Of a stretch of DNA of 64,000 nt, positions 48,608-57,715 are shown one piece after another (within the stretch, counting starts at the first letter, position 1; each line of letters begins with the position of its first letter). This DNA comes from Amorphus sp040750475. Lineage in GTDB: Bacteria; Pseudomonadota; Alphaproteobacteria; Rhizobiales; Amorphaceae. The translations under genes and the position numbers were made by a program. The DNA is taken from positions 131,995 to 195,994 of the forward strand of contig NZ_JABJVY010000008.1 in the NCBI RefSeq assembly GCF_040750475.1, in the 5' to 3' direction. The notes below the pieces were generated by a model that saw nothing but the letters and a program-made list of their open reading frames with translations, made no database searches and was not told the origin of the DNA.

Positions 48608-49222
48608 ATGAACCGAGTGGAAAGTGAGGTAGCGGCGTTGGAAGAGGAAACCAGCGAACGCGTTCGCGATCTTCTCAATGTCGGAGCGCAGATCTTTGCA
48701 GAAAAGGGCTACGACGCCACCTCAATGCGCGACATCGCGACCGCAGCAGGCGTGTCCAAGTCGTTGCTCTATCACCATTTCGCCAGCAAAGACGACATTT
48801 ACGCACGTATTTCCTTCAATTCCACACGACACCTCTATGATTTCGTCGAAGCGCGTATCCCGGCCGATGGCACACCTTCGGAAAAGGTTCGCGCGTTCAT
48901 GCTCGCTGCAGCCACCTTCTTTTCCGAACATCGCTCAGCCTGGATTGCAGCAAGCAATGCCTTCTGGTCCGATCCCGACCGTCATCGCATGGAGCAACGG
49001 CTCGCCCGAAGACGCCAGTTTGAATTGACGCTGCGCGCTCTTATTCGCGACGGGATCGAAGCTGGAGAGTTTCGGGACGTCGATCCCGCCAATGCCGGGC
49101 GATTGATCCTGTCCGGCATCAACTGGATGACCCGCTGGTTCGATCCCGCCAAGACCTACACGGCCGAAGAGATCGTCGATCAGTACGCCGACATCATATT
49201 GAGCGGCATCGTCCGCCGTTAG
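48608..49222 (+). CDS. TetR-family transcriptional repressor
   Basis: A 204-residue TetR protein. N-terminal HTH: AEKGYDATSMRDIATAAGVS, KSLLYHHFASKDDIYARI (about 30-65); the C-terminal ligand domain ends with WMTRWFDPAKTYTAEEIVDQ and YADIILSGI, the TetR_C33/PsrA-like form seen in regulators of acyl-CoA metabolism. I chose the ATG at 48608 (AGG upstream) over the GTG at 48590. A perfect palindrome in front and copies before the transporter and the catabolic operon mark it as their probable repressor. Confidence 0.92.
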   Translation: MNRVESEVAALEEETSERVRDLLNVGAQIFAEKGYDATSMRDIATAAGVSKSLLYHHFASKDDIYARISFNSTRHLYDFVEARIPADGTPSEKVRAFMLAAATFFSEHRSAWIAASNAFWSDPDRHRMEQRLARRRQFELTLRALIRDGIEAGEFRDVDPANAGRLILSGINWMTRWFDPAKTYTAEEIVDQYADIILSGIVRR

Positions 49223-49273
49223 GCTATCGCGGCGACTTCAGGACAAGTCGAGCCCGGATTTCCGCCAATAAAA

Positions 49274-49297
49274 AAGCCCCGTCCGGAGACGGGGCTT
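49274..49297 (-). terminator. Rho-independent terminator
   Basis: 10-bp stem AAGCCCCGTC / GACGGGGCTT with loop CGGA. On the minus strand it runs into GGGGCTTTTTTATTGG, a full T-run, so it ends the receptor gene at 49389; on the plus strand it may also stop tetR. It is the best terminator in the window. Confidence 0.93.
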
Positions 49298-49388
49298 ATG
49301 AGCTGCCAAGACGGCAAATTCCATAGGTCGAACAAGTCCGTCCCGTCAAAATTGCTTTCGATCCAGGCGGAATGGACTGTAGCCGGGC

Positions 49389-50366
49389 TCAGTCGAGAGA
49401 GATGTTGTTTTTCTCGATCACGTCGCCCCAGAACTTCTGGTCCCAGTCGAGCTGCTCCTGCATCGCCTCGGGCCCGCCCACCTGCGGCTCCATACCGACG
49501 TTGACCATCTTCTCCTGCAGCGCCTCGTCGCTCATGGCTTTCTGAAGCGCCGCACTCACCCGCTGCTTTTCCGCGTCAGGCGTACCCGCAGGAGCGAGAA
49601 GCCCGAACCAGAATGAGGAGACCAGTTCGGGATAGCCGAGCTCGGTCGTCGTCGGCAGGTCGGGGAAGCGCGGATGGCGCTCCTCCGTCGAAATGGCCAG
49701 CATCTTCACGTCTCCGGACTCCTCGTACTTCACCAGCGAGATGGGGGTCGAGAAGTTCAGGTCGTTCTGGCCGCCGATCAGGTCCACGATAGCGGAAGGA
49801 TTGTTCCGGTAGGCCACGTCGACCATCGGCACGTCCAGCTGATCCTGCAGGACCATACCGAACAGATGGGTCACGCTGCCCGGGCCGAGCGTGGCGTAGC
49901 GCAGCGGCTGGCCGGTCTTCTCCGCGTAGGCCTTCAGCTCGTCGATGTTGTTCACACCCAACGAGGTGGGAACCGTGATGGTCAACGGCCCGGTCATCAT
50001 CGTGCCGACCGGCTCGAAGCTGCTCATATCGTACGTCAGATTGTCGCGCAGAAGCACGTTCAGCGACAACGGACCGGTCGCCCCGACAAAATAGGTCAGC
50101 CCGTCCGGCTTAGCCGCCGCGGCATAGGTCGCGCCGATGATGCCGTTCGATCCCGGCTTATTCTCGACGATGACCGGTTGGCCCAGATCCTTCGACATCG
50201 AGTCGGCGATCTCACGAACGAGACCATCGATCAGACCGCCGCCACCGTACGGCACAATCAGGCTGATCGGATCATCGGATTGCGCGGATGCACCGATCGG
50301 CGAGAGCGCCGCGGCAACTGCAAGGCCCGCCGTCGCGAGAATTTTCCAGCGATTCTTTTGGCTCAT
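49389..50366 (-). CDS. tctC: Tripartite tricarboxylate transporter receptor (TctC/Bug type)
   Basis: Periplasmic solute receptor, 325 residues, with signal peptide ending PIGASAQS (about 1-30). Bug-family signatures: ISLIVPYGGGGLIDGLVREI, DLGQPVIVENKPGSNGIIGA, YAAAAKPDGLTYFVGATGP, and the ending FWFGLLAPAGTPDAEKQRVS. The ATG at 50364-50366 follows AGGGAGGAAG. It is transcribed away from the catabolic operon, while its membrane partners TctB and TctA lie inside that operon at 57716-59681. Its ligand is a carboxylate of unknown identity. Confidence 0.93.
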   Translation of the reverse strand: MSQKNRWKILATAGLAVAAALSPIGASAQSDDPISLIVPYGGGGLIDGLVREIADSMSKDLGQPVIVENKPGSNGIIGATYAAAAKPDGLTYFVGATGPLSLNVLLRDNLTYDMSSFEPVGTMMTGPLTITVPTSLGVNNIDELKAYAEKTGQPLRYATLGPGSVTHLFGMVLQDQLDVPMVDVAYRNNPSAIVDLIGGQNDLNFSTPISLVKYEESGDVKMLAISTEERHPRFPDLPTTTELGYPELVSSFWFGLLAPAGTPDAEKQRVSAALQKAMSDEALQEKMVNVGMEPQVGGPEAMQEQLDWDQKFWGDVIEKNNISLD

Positions 50367-50433
50367 GTTCAAGCTTCCTCCCTGAGATCTTAGCCAAAGT
50401 TATTCCTAGCTTTCGCAGAAGCTATCGCCTGAC

Positions 50434-50447
50434 TGATCGGTCGGTCA
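50434..50447. promoter_or_regulatory. TetR-type operator O2
   Basis: TGATCGGTCGGTCA, differing at two positions from the perfect palindrome O1. It lies between the receptor gene (leftward) and the catabolic operon (rightward), about 70 bases from the receptor start. Confidence 0.6.
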
Positions 50448-50514
50448 AGATCGACGCAGGGGAAAGAAAGGGCATTGCCGCGAGCGCATGGGATTGTTAT
50501 CCAATCGCAGTGAC

Positions 50515-50528
50515 TGACCGTTCGGTCA
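50515..50528 (+). promoter_or_regulatory. TetR-type operator O3
   Basis: TGACCGTTCGGTCA, matching O1 at all but one position, 25 bases before the first catabolic gene. O2 and O3 flank the divergent promoter zone; a further small palindrome GATTG-TTATC-CAATC lies between them at 50492-50506. Confidence 0.66.
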
Positions 50529-50552
50529 GGGTGCTAAGAAAGGGAGGATGGC

Positions 50553-51326
50553 GTGTTCGACAAGAAAAATGTTCGCGTCGAAATGCACGGACTGGTGGCG
50601 CTGGTGACGCTCGACAGACCCCCCGTCAACGCGCTGGACCGGCTGACGCGCTACGAGTTGATCGAGGTGTTCGACGAGATTTCGCAGCGCGACGACGTCC
50701 GGGCCGCGGTGCTGACCGGCGCGGGCAAGTCGTTCTGCGCGGGGGCGGATCTGAAGGATCGGCCCGATGCGGACAAACCCGGCGACTTCCTCCAGCACAA
50801 TCGCGCCACGCGCGAGACCGGTAACGCCATCAAGGAATGCGCCAAGCCGGTAGTCGCCGCAGTAAACGGCGCCGCTCTTGGGGCTGGGCTCGGCCTGATG
50901 GCGGCCTGCGACATTTACTATGCCTCGGAAAATGCCGTGTTCGGCATGCCGGAGATCAATGTCGGTCTGGCCGGCGGCGCCTCCATGCTGCATGCGCTCT
51001 TCGGGCGCTCCACCACGCGGCGGATGTTCTTCACCGGTGTCCGCCTCAGTGCGGCGGAGCTGAAAGAGCGCTCGGTCATCGAAGAGGTAACGACCGCGGA
51101 CGCCCTGATCCCGACCGCAATGGAAGTGGCCCAGGAGATCGCCCAGAAGGCGCCGCTTGCCATCGCTTACGCCAAGCAGGCCGCCACCATGGTGGAAAAC
51201 ATGCCTCAGCGCGACGCCTACCGGCTGGAGCAGAACTACACGATGGCATTGTCAAAGACCGAAGATGCGCAGGAAGCCCGCCGTGCCTTCCTGGAAAAGC
51301 GTGCACCGGTCTTCAAGGGGCGCTGA
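50553..51326 (+). CDS. Crotonase-family enoyl-CoA hydratase/isomerase
   Basis: First gene of the catabolic operon, 257 residues. Oxyanion-hole segments GAGKSFCAGADLKD (57-70) and NGAALGAGLGLMAACD (105-120). Of the two catalytic glutamates of classical enoyl-CoA hydratase, the second is present (E134 in GMPEINVGL) but the first is replaced in GAGLGL, so the reaction may not be simple hydration. GTG start at 50553 after AGGGAGG. The next gene begins two bases after the stop. Confidence 0.9.
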   Translation: MFDKKNVRVEMHGLVALVTLDRPPVNALDRLTRYELIEVFDEISQRDDVRAAVLTGAGKSFCAGADLKDRPDADKPGDFLQHNRATRETGNAIKECAKPVVAAVNGAALGAGLGLMAACDIYYASENAVFGMPEINVGLAGGASMLHALFGRSTTRRMFFTGVRLSAAELKERSVIEEVTTADALIPTAMEVAQEIAQKAPLAIAYAKQAATMVENMPQRDAYRLEQNYTMALSKTEDAQEARRAFLEKRAPVFKGR

Positions 51327-51327
51327 C

Positions 51328-53466
51328 ATGAGCGGGAAGCAACGGCTCGGCGGGCTGAACGCTCTGTTCTCGCCGCGCTCCATTGCCGTGGTTGGCGCCT
51401 CAGCGGACCCGACAAAGACCGGCGGACGTCCTGTGCATTTGTTGCTGAAGCACGGCTATGGCGGGGTGATCTATCCGGTCAATCCCAAGGCCGGTGAAGT
51501 GCAAGGCCTCACCGCCTACGCATCCCTGGACGCGCTGCCTGAAACTCCCGATCTGGTGCTCGTCGCCGTCCCAGGGGCTGCCGCAGTGTCGACGCTGGAA
51601 GTCGCCGCGAGCCGTGGCACCGGCGCGGCTATCGTTCTGAGCGCCGGTTTTGCGGAAAGCGGAGCGGAAGGTGCGGCGCTTCAGGCGCGTGTTTCGGAAA
51701 TCGCGCAGGCCAGCGGCATGCGGATTCTCGGGCCTAACTGCCTCGGCGCGGTCGGCGTGCGCGAACGTGCCATCGGCACTTTCTCTGTCGCGCTCGAAAC
51801 CGAGATGCCGCGCGAAGGCAGCGTCTCGATCGTCTCCCAGAGCGGAAATGTCGGCAGCGCGGCCCTGCGCCTTCTGGGCGACAGCGGCGCCGGGCTCGCG
51901 CGCTTTATCGCGATGGGCAACGAGGCCGACCTGCAGGCCGGCGATGCGATCGGCTGGCTCGCCGACGATCCCGACACAAAAGTCATCCTGTGTTGCCTCG
52001 AAACCTGTCGCGACGCTAAGCGCTTGATCGATGCGCTCGAACGCGCACGGCAGCGGAAAAAGCCGGTCGTCGTGCTCAAGATCGGGACTTCGGAGGCCGG
52101 CCAGAAGGCCGCCCAGTCGCACACCGGCGGGCTCGCCGGCAGCGACCGCGTCTTCGATGCCGTGTTCCGCCGTTACGGGGTCGTCCGGGTGCACGCGCTG
52201 GAGGAGCTCGTGCAGGTAGGCGCCGCGCTGGAAACGCTGCACGGCCGCCGTATCGGCGCCTCCCCTTCCGCCGCGATGATCGCCGCTTCCGGCGGGTTCG
52301 GCGTGATGATGGCCGATGCCGCAGCCGTGCGCGGAGTGGGCGTCAACCCGCTGGGCCGAGCGGCCCAGGACCGCATCCATGCTGCATTGCCTCTCGCAAG
52401 CACTGCCAATCCGATCGATGCGACCGCGCAAATGTCGGCCAATCCAGAAATTCTGGAAGAACTGGTCGAGGCTGCGCTGGAGGACGAAGCCAACACCACC
52501 ACGTGCCTGATGCTCGCGCTTGGCATGGAGGTGCCTCGCCTGCGCCAAGTCTTCACCAAGGCGCTCGCCCAGGTTGCCCCGCGGCACACGGACAGGGCGC
52601 TTGTGGCGTGCGTCTCCGGACCGAAGGACGCTGTCCGCGACCTGCACGACCTCGGGATCGCCTGCTTTCCGACCATCGACAGCGCCATGGCGGGGATCGC
52701 CGCGCTCGGCCGCTTCGAAGCGTTGCGCAATCCGGCCAACGCGCCGGCCGCGCCGGAACCCCGAGCGCCGCTTCCCGCCGAGGCGACGCGCAACGAGGCC
52801 ACCGCGAAAGCCGCGCTGGCGGCTGCCGGCCTGCCCTTCCCCAAGGAAGTAACCGCGACAAGCGCGGACGAGGCGGCCGCAGCGGCGGAAGAGATTGGCG
52901 TGCCGGTCGCCCTAAAAATCCTCTCCCACGATATCCAGCACAAAAGCGATATCGGGGGCGTCGAGCTCGCCGTTTCCGGTGGAGATCAGGCCCGCGCCGC
53001 GTTCGACCGGATCATGGCTGCGGCCGCGGAGCATGCGCCCCAGGCGGCGATCGACGGCGTGCTGGTCGCGCCCATGACCACAGGCGGCACCGAGCTGATC
53101 CTCGGCACCGTGACGGACCCGACCTTCGGGCCCGCCGTGATGGTCGGGCTGGGCGGTGTGTTTGCGGAGATCTTCGAGGACACCGCGCTGCGGCTTGCCC
53201 CGGTGACCGAGGCGGAGGCGGCCGAAATGCTGCGCGAACTGCGCGCCTTCCCGCTTCTGAACGGCGCACGCGGCCGCCCGCGTGCGGATTTCCCAGCGCT
53301 TTGCCAAGCCATTTCACAGCTCTCGCGCTTCGCGGCACGCCATGCCGACGAGGTCGACGAGATCGACATCAACCCGCTGCTGGTGCGGCCTGAGGGAGAG
53401 GGCGTCGTCGCGCTCGATGCCTTGATCGTGGCGCGGCAAGCGGATCGACCGGAGGCCTCCCGATGA
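51328..53466 (+). CDS. Acyl-CoA synthetase (ADP-forming family)
   Basis: A 712-residue fused alpha-beta acyl-CoA synthetase of the NDP-forming type, which makes a CoA thioester through a phosphohistidine. N-terminal CoA-binding domain: SPRSIAVVGASADPTKTGGR; middle ligase domain with the likely phospho-His in KAAQSHTGGLAGS; C-terminal ATP-grasp part (about 490-700) with PVALKILSHDIQHKSDIGGV and VMVGLGGVFAEIFEDTALRL, EIDINPLLVRPEGEG. Start ATG at 51328. It overlaps the following dehydrogenase by four bases. Confidence 0.93.
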   Translation: MSGKQRLGGLNALFSPRSIAVVGASADPTKTGGRPVHLLLKHGYGGVIYPVNPKAGEVQGLTAYASLDALPETPDLVLVAVPGAAAVSTLEVAASRGTGAAIVLSAGFAESGAEGAALQARVSEIAQASGMRILGPNCLGAVGVRERAIGTFSVALETEMPREGSVSIVSQSGNVGSAALRLLGDSGAGLARFIAMGNEADLQAGDAIGWLADDPDTKVILCCLETCRDAKRLIDALERARQRKKPVVVLKIGTSEAGQKAAQSHTGGLAGSDRVFDAVFRRYGVVRVHALEELVQVGAALETLHGRRIGASPSAAMIAASGGFGVMMADAAAVRGVGVNPLGRAAQDRIHAALPLASTANPIDATAQMSANPEILEELVEAALEDEANTTTCLMLALGMEVPRLRQVFTKALAQVAPRHTDRALVACVSGPKDAVRDLHDLGIACFPTIDSAMAGIAALGRFEALRNPANAPAAPEPRAPLPAEATRNEATAKAALAAAGLPFPKEVTATSADEAAAAAEEIGVPVALKILSHDIQHKSDIGGVELAVSGGDQARAAFDRIMAAAAEHAPQAAIDGVLVAPMTTGGTELILGTVTDPTFGPAVMVGLGGVFAEIFEDTALRLAPVTEAEAAEMLRELRAFPLLNGARGRPRADFPALCQAISQLSRFAARHADEVDEIDINPLLVRPEGEGVVALDALIVARQADRPEASR

Positions 53467-54656
53467 CGTCCCAAGCGGCCATCGACACGTCCGCGCCGGC
53501 CGAGGCGGGCTCCTACGCCGACCACGCCCGCGCCTGGCTGACCCAGAACCTGACCGACCGTCTGCGCACCGACCGGGCGCACGAGCCGGCGGCGACCCTC
53601 GACGAGCTGATCGCCTTCGAGGCGGCGCTGCATGAGGCCGGGCTTGCCGGCATCACCTGGCCGAAAGCCTATGCCGGCCACGGCCTCACCCTGCACGAGC
53701 ACCTGGAGGCCAACCGCGAAATCGGGCTCGCCCCGATGCCGAATGCGGTGAACTCGATCGGCAAGGAGCTGGCCGGACCGATCCTCCTGGCCGTCGGCAA
53801 CGAAAGCCAGAAAGCCCGCTTCCTGCCGGCGATCCTGAAGATGCAGCACATCTGGTGCCAGGGCTTTTCCGAACCCGGCGCCGGGTCGGACCTCGCCGCG
53901 CTGCGCACCAAAGCGGAGCGCACCGCAGACGGCTGGCGCATCAACGGGCAGAAGATCTGGACCAGCGGCGCCTCCAAGTCGCAGCGCTGCCTGCTGCTTG
54001 CCCGCACCGGCGCGCCGCAGGAGCGCCACAAGGGGCTCGTGTTGTTCGCCGTTCCGATGAACGCGCCCGGCATCGACGTCCGCGAAATCGTGTCGATCGA
54101 CGGCCAGCGCTCGTTCTGCGAGGTCTTCTTCAACGACGTCATCGTCGACGAGGCCGACATGCTGGGTGCGCCTGACGAAGGCTGGGCGGCCGCCTCGCGT
54201 GTGCTCTCCATCGAGCGCGCCACCAACCGCATGTACCGCGCCTGGCGCTTCCAGAGCGAGCTGGACCATCTGATCACGGCCTGCCGCAGCGATCGGCGCG
54301 CCTTCGCCATTCTCCAGACCTATGCTCGCGAGCTGGCCCAGATCCGGGTCAAGACCGAGATGATCAAGGGCCTGGTGGAGACGCTGGTCGAGACCCTTCT
54401 GGCCGGCGAGCAGATCGGCCCGCGCGGTAGCTTCCCCAAGCTCTACTGGTCCGAAGCGCACCAGAGTTTCGCACGGATCGCATGGGAGATCGTCTCGCGG
54501 TTTCCGGCCGATGCAAACGGCCCATTGCTCGACCTGCGCAAACGCGTGGAAGGGATCTATCTGAGCAGCCGCGCCGAAACGATCTATGCCGGCACGACGG
54601 AGATCCAGCTCGACATCATCGCCAAGCGCATCCTGAACTTGAAGAAGACGGCCTGA
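53463..54656 (+). CDS. Acyl-CoA dehydrogenase, large subunit of a pair
   Basis: A 397-residue FAD acyl-CoA dehydrogenase of the large-subunit type (as in the pimeloyl-CoA dehydrogenase pair). FAD/substrate motifs: WCQGFSEPGAGSDLAALRTK, INGQKIWTSGASKSQRCLLL, and the C-terminal IYAGTTEIQLDIIAKRIL. At the position where many relatives have the catalytic Glu (YEGT) this protein has Ala376 (YAGT), so the base may sit elsewhere or in the partner. The next gene, three bases on, encodes the probable small subunit. Confidence 0.93.
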   Translation: MTSQAAIDTSAPAEAGSYADHARAWLTQNLTDRLRTDRAHEPAATLDELIAFEAALHEAGLAGITWPKAYAGHGLTLHEHLEANREIGLAPMPNAVNSIGKELAGPILLAVGNESQKARFLPAILKMQHIWCQGFSEPGAGSDLAALRTKAERTADGWRINGQKIWTSGASKSQRCLLLARTGAPQERHKGLVLFAVPMNAPGIDVREIVSIDGQRSFCEVFFNDVIVDEADMLGAPDEGWAAASRVLSIERATNRMYRAWRFQSELDHLITACRSDRRAFAILQTYARELAQIRVKTEMIKGLVETLVETLLAGEQIGPRGSFPKLYWSEAHQSFARIAWEIVSRFPADANGPLLDLRKRVEGIYLSSRAETIYAGTTEIQLDIIAKRILNLKKTA

Positions 54657-54659
54657 TCC

Positions 54660-55661
54660 ATGTTCGACGATCTTGATCCGAAAGAGTTCGAGGAGACCGC
54701 CGCTGCGGTGATCGAATCATGCGCCGAAGCAGCCGATATTGCCGACCGCGCGACGCTCTTGGCCGAAGCCGGACTTTTGGGGGTCACTGCTCCTGAAGCC
54801 GTCGGCGGGCTCGGCCTGCCGATCCGCTTCGCCGTTCCGATCGCAAGCGCGGCCGGCGCCGGTCTGCTGGCCTTCCCGGTGATCGAGGCCCTGCTCCTGA
54901 CCCGGGCGCTGGCCAAGACCGCGCCGGAGATGGCCACCGCCATCGGCGCCGGCGAGGTGGTCGCGACCATCGCCTGGAGCGGCACGGCCGAAGACGGCGT
55001 GGTGGGGGCGGCCCCGCTCGCCGCCGAGGCGGACCGGATCCTGGTGTTCCGGGCCGACGGCGGCGCCGTCCTGATCGCCGCGAAGGCGGCAACCGTCGTC
55101 GACGCAGCGCCCTCGCTCGATCTGGAAGCGCCGGACGCCACGATCCGGCTCGCCGGCGCCCCAGATGGGATCGCGCTCGACGCGGCCACCGTGCACGCGC
55201 TGCGCGAGGAGGCAAAGCTCCTGCGCACGGCCTTCGTGATGGGATCGGCCGCGCGCTGCCTCACGCTCGCAGCCGACTATGCCCAGGAGCGCTCCCAGTT
55301 CGGCAAGCCGCTGTCGGCCAACCAGGTGCTGCGCCACAGGCTGTCGCGCGACGCGCTCGCGATCGAAACCATGCGCAGCGCCCTGCACCGGGCGCTGGCC
55401 GAACCGGCGGAAGGCCCGGAGATGGCGCGCGACGCCGCCTGGCTGACCGCCGCGCAGGACGGGCCGGTGGTCGCCGAAAGCGCGATCCAGCTCTTCGGCG
55501 GCATGGGCTTCACCTGGGAAGTCCCGCTGCATCGCCACCTGCGCCAGATCCGGACGCAGACCGTCCACGGCGCCGCGGCGGATGCACTGGACGACCTGGG
55601 CGCCGCGCTTTTGTCCGGCACGAACAACACTTGGTACGGGGAGATCGCCAATGCCGTCTGA
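54660..55661 (+). CDS. Acyl-CoA dehydrogenase, small subunit of a pair
   Basis: A 333-residue acyl-CoA dehydrogenase-like protein, shorter than the usual 380. It keeps the N-terminal helical domain and the C-terminal FAD helices (MGSAARCLTLAADYAQERSQ, FGKPLSANQVLRHRLSRDAL, QLFGGMGFTWEVPLHRHLRQ), but the middle beta domain is reduced. It lacks the C-terminal YEGT-type motif. It fits the small subunit of a heteromeric dehydrogenase with the preceding protein. It overlaps the SDR gene by 11 bases. Confidence 0.88.
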   Translation: MFDDLDPKEFEETAAAVIESCAEAADIADRATLLAEAGLLGVTAPEAVGGLGLPIRFAVPIASAAGAGLLAFPVIEALLLTRALAKTAPEMATAIGAGEVVATIAWSGTAEDGVVGAAPLAAEADRILVFRADGGAVLIAAKAATVVDAAPSLDLEAPDATIRLAGAPDGIALDAATVHALREEAKLLRTAFVMGSAARCLTLAADYAQERSQFGKPLSANQVLRHRLSRDALAIETMRSALHRALAEPAEGPEMARDAAWLTAAQDGPVVAESAIQLFGGMGFTWEVPLHRHLRQIRTQTVHGAAADALDDLGAALLSGTNNTWYGEIANAV

Positions 55662-56403
55662 TCGCAGATCGGTCCTGATCACCGGCGCCGGCAACGGCAT
55701 CGGCCGCGCGACCGCAGCGCTCATGGCCGAGCGTGGCTGGGTCGTGGGGGTCAATGACCTCAAGGAAGAGTTTGCGGCCGAGACCGTCCGGCGCATCCGC
55801 GAGGCCGGCGGCGAAGCGTTTCCGGTGGTCCAGAACGTCTCCAGCCGCGAGGGGATCGAGGCGGCAATCGCAGCCGTGGTGGACGAAACCGGCCGGCTCG
55901 ACGGGCTGGTGAACAATGCCGCCTGGGTCCGGTATCAGGCGATCCCGGAGATCGCGCCGGAGACCGTCGAGCGGATGCTGAATGTCGGCTTCACCGGCAT
56001 CATCTGGGCGATCCAGGCGGCAGCCGCGGCGATGGACGACACCTGCGGCGGCACGATCGTGAACGTGGCGTCGGCGGCCGGCTTCCGCTCCGCCCCGCGC
56101 TCGTTGGTCTACAGCGGCATCAAGGCCGGCGTAATGGGCATGACCCGGGCCGCCGCTGTGGAACTCGGGCCGCGCAACATCCGCGTCAACGCCGTCGCGC
56201 CGTCCGCCATCCCCACCGAGGGCACGGAGAAGCACCGCTCGGCCGAACGCGACGCCAAGCGCATCGCCGCGACCCCGCTGCAGCGGCTTGGAACCGTCGA
56301 CGATATCGCGCGGGCAATCGGCTACCTGCTAGGCGAAGAAAGCGACTTCATCACCGGACAGGTGCTGTCCGCCGACGGCGGCATCGGGATCGCGATTAAC
56401 TAG
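55651..56403 (+). CDS. Short-chain dehydrogenase/reductase
   Basis: A 250-residue classical SDR, NAD(P)-dependent. Cofactor motif TGAGNGIG (11-18), NNAA (88-91), catalytic S141, Y154 and K158 (YSGIK), and PG-type loop seen as AVAPSAIPTEG. In a beta-oxidation-like pathway it would oxidise a 3-hydroxyacyl-CoA or a ring alcohol. Start ATG at 55651 overlaps the previous gene. The next SDR gene follows after 14 bases. Confidence 0.93.
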   Translation: MPSDRRSVLITGAGNGIGRATAALMAERGWVVGVNDLKEEFAAETVRRIREAGGEAFPVVQNVSSREGIEAAIAAVVDETGRLDGLVNNAAWVRYQAIPEIAPETVERMLNVGFTGIIWAIQAAAAAMDDTCGGTIVNVASAAGFRSAPRSLVYSGIKAGVMGMTRAAAVELGPRNIRVNAVAPSAIPTEGTEKHRSAERDAKRIAATPLQRLGTVDDIARAIGYLLGEESDFITGQVLSADGGIGIAIN

Positions 56404-56417
56404 AGCAGACGGTCACC

Positions 56418-57662
56418 ATGTCTCTCGACGCGACATCCCCCGGCACACAGCGCGCCCTGGTCACCGGCGCCACAGGCGGCATCGGCTGGGCGATCTGCCA
56501 GACCCTTGCCGCGCAAGGGGTCCGGATCGCGCTCGCCGATCTCGACGCGGCGACTGTCCAGGCGCGTGCGGCTGCGCTCGGCCCGGAGCATGTCGCGCTT
56601 GCCGCAGACCTGACGGATCCGACCACCGCCGCCCGGTTGCCGGCGCGCGCGGCGGAGGCGCTCGGCGGCTTGGACTTCGTGGTGAACAATGCCGGCGTGA
56701 CCGACAGTTCAGGCCGGTCCCTGATCGATCTGCCGGCGGACGCCTTCGACCGGCTGGTGGCGCTGAACCTGACGGCCGTGGAGGCGATCTGCGAAGCGGC
56801 AGCCGGGCTGCTGCCGCGCGGCGGGCGGATCGTGAATCTGGCCTCCGGCGCGTCCTGGAAACCGCTCGCCAAGCGCGGCCCCTACAGCGCGACCAAGGCC
56901 GGCATCGTGGCGCTGACCCGCGCGCTTGCCGAAACCCTCGCGCCGCACGGCATCGTCGCCAGCGCCGTCGCGCCGGGCTACACGCGCACGCCGCTGGTGG
57001 ACGAGCTGCAGCGGACGGGCCGCGTCGATTTGGAGGCGGTGGCCCGGAGCATCCCGCTCGGCCGGATCGCCTTGCCCGACGACATTGCCAAGGCCGTGGC
57101 CTTCTGTGCCGGTCCCGACAGCACCGCACTTGCCGGCGAGACGATCCTGGTCGACGGTGGCGGCTCCGCCGGGCCCGCACCGTCCGACACGGCCCCGCCG
57201 GCGGGAACCTCCGAGGGCGGCGCGCTGGCCGTGCTCGGGCCGCTTAAGATCGACAGCGCCTCCGCGATCGCCACGGACCGCGACCGGCTGGGCGAACAGG
57301 CCGGGCTTGCTGCCGTGATCGACGCGACCGCCTTTCTCGGGTCCCTTTCGCCGGCCGAAGTTCTCGACGGCGCCCGCCGCACCGCGCTCGCCTGCGCCAC
57401 ACACGACGGCCGCGCGCGTGATTTTTCACTGCTGTTCGTCGCGCCGGAAGGACAGACCCCGGCGCAACAGGCGGCCTGCGCCGCATTGGCCATGCTTGCG
57501 CGGACGCTGGCGCTCGAATGGGCCGGTGCCGGCCTTCGCGTGAATGCCCTGACTTGGCGAGGACGCTCACGTGGGGGGCTAGGCGCCATCTGCGGCTTTT
57601 TGACGGACCCCCGCTCCGGCTTCATTACAGCGCAGAGCCTGCGAGCGGGTGATCCGCACTAA
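56418..57662 (+). CDS. SDR protein with degenerate second SDR-like domain
   Basis: A 414-residue protein. Residues 10-252 are a complete classical SDR: TGATGGIG (16-23), NNAG (90-93), catalytic S143, Y156, K160, PGYTRTPL, ending ILVDGGG. After a Pro/Ala linker (about 253-265), residues 266-414 resemble the second half of another SDR: ARTLALEWAGAGLRVNALTW corresponds to the helix after the catalytic Lys, and LTDPRSGFITAQSL to the C-terminal strand; no cofactor motif or YxxxK is left. Full fusions are not usual in this family. Confidence 0.88.
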   Translation: MSLDATSPGTQRALVTGATGGIGWAICQTLAAQGVRIALADLDAATVQARAAALGPEHVALAADLTDPTTAARLPARAAEALGGLDFVVNNAGVTDSSGRSLIDLPADAFDRLVALNLTAVEAICEAAAGLLPRGGRIVNLASGASWKPLAKRGPYSATKAGIVALTRALAETLAPHGIVASAVAPGYTRTPLVDELQRTGRVDLEAVARSIPLGRIALPDDIAKAVAFCAGPDSTALAGETILVDGGGSAGPAPSDTAPPAGTSEGGALAVLGPLKIDSASAIATDRDRLGEQAGLAAVIDATAFLGSLSPAEVLDGARRTALACATHDGRARDFSLLFVAPEGQTPAQQAACAALAMLARTLALEWAGAGLRVNALTWRGRSRGGLGAICGFLTDPRSGFITAQSLRAGDPH

Positions 57663-57715
57663 CGAGATGGGTTCAAAGCCCACCAAACACGGCGCGCTCC
57701 ACGGGAGGAAGTGAC

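Noticed and set aside
55651..57662. The two SDR genes as a tandem duplication
   Set aside because: They share only general SDR motifs and differ in most other residues, so they are separate members rather than a recent duplication.
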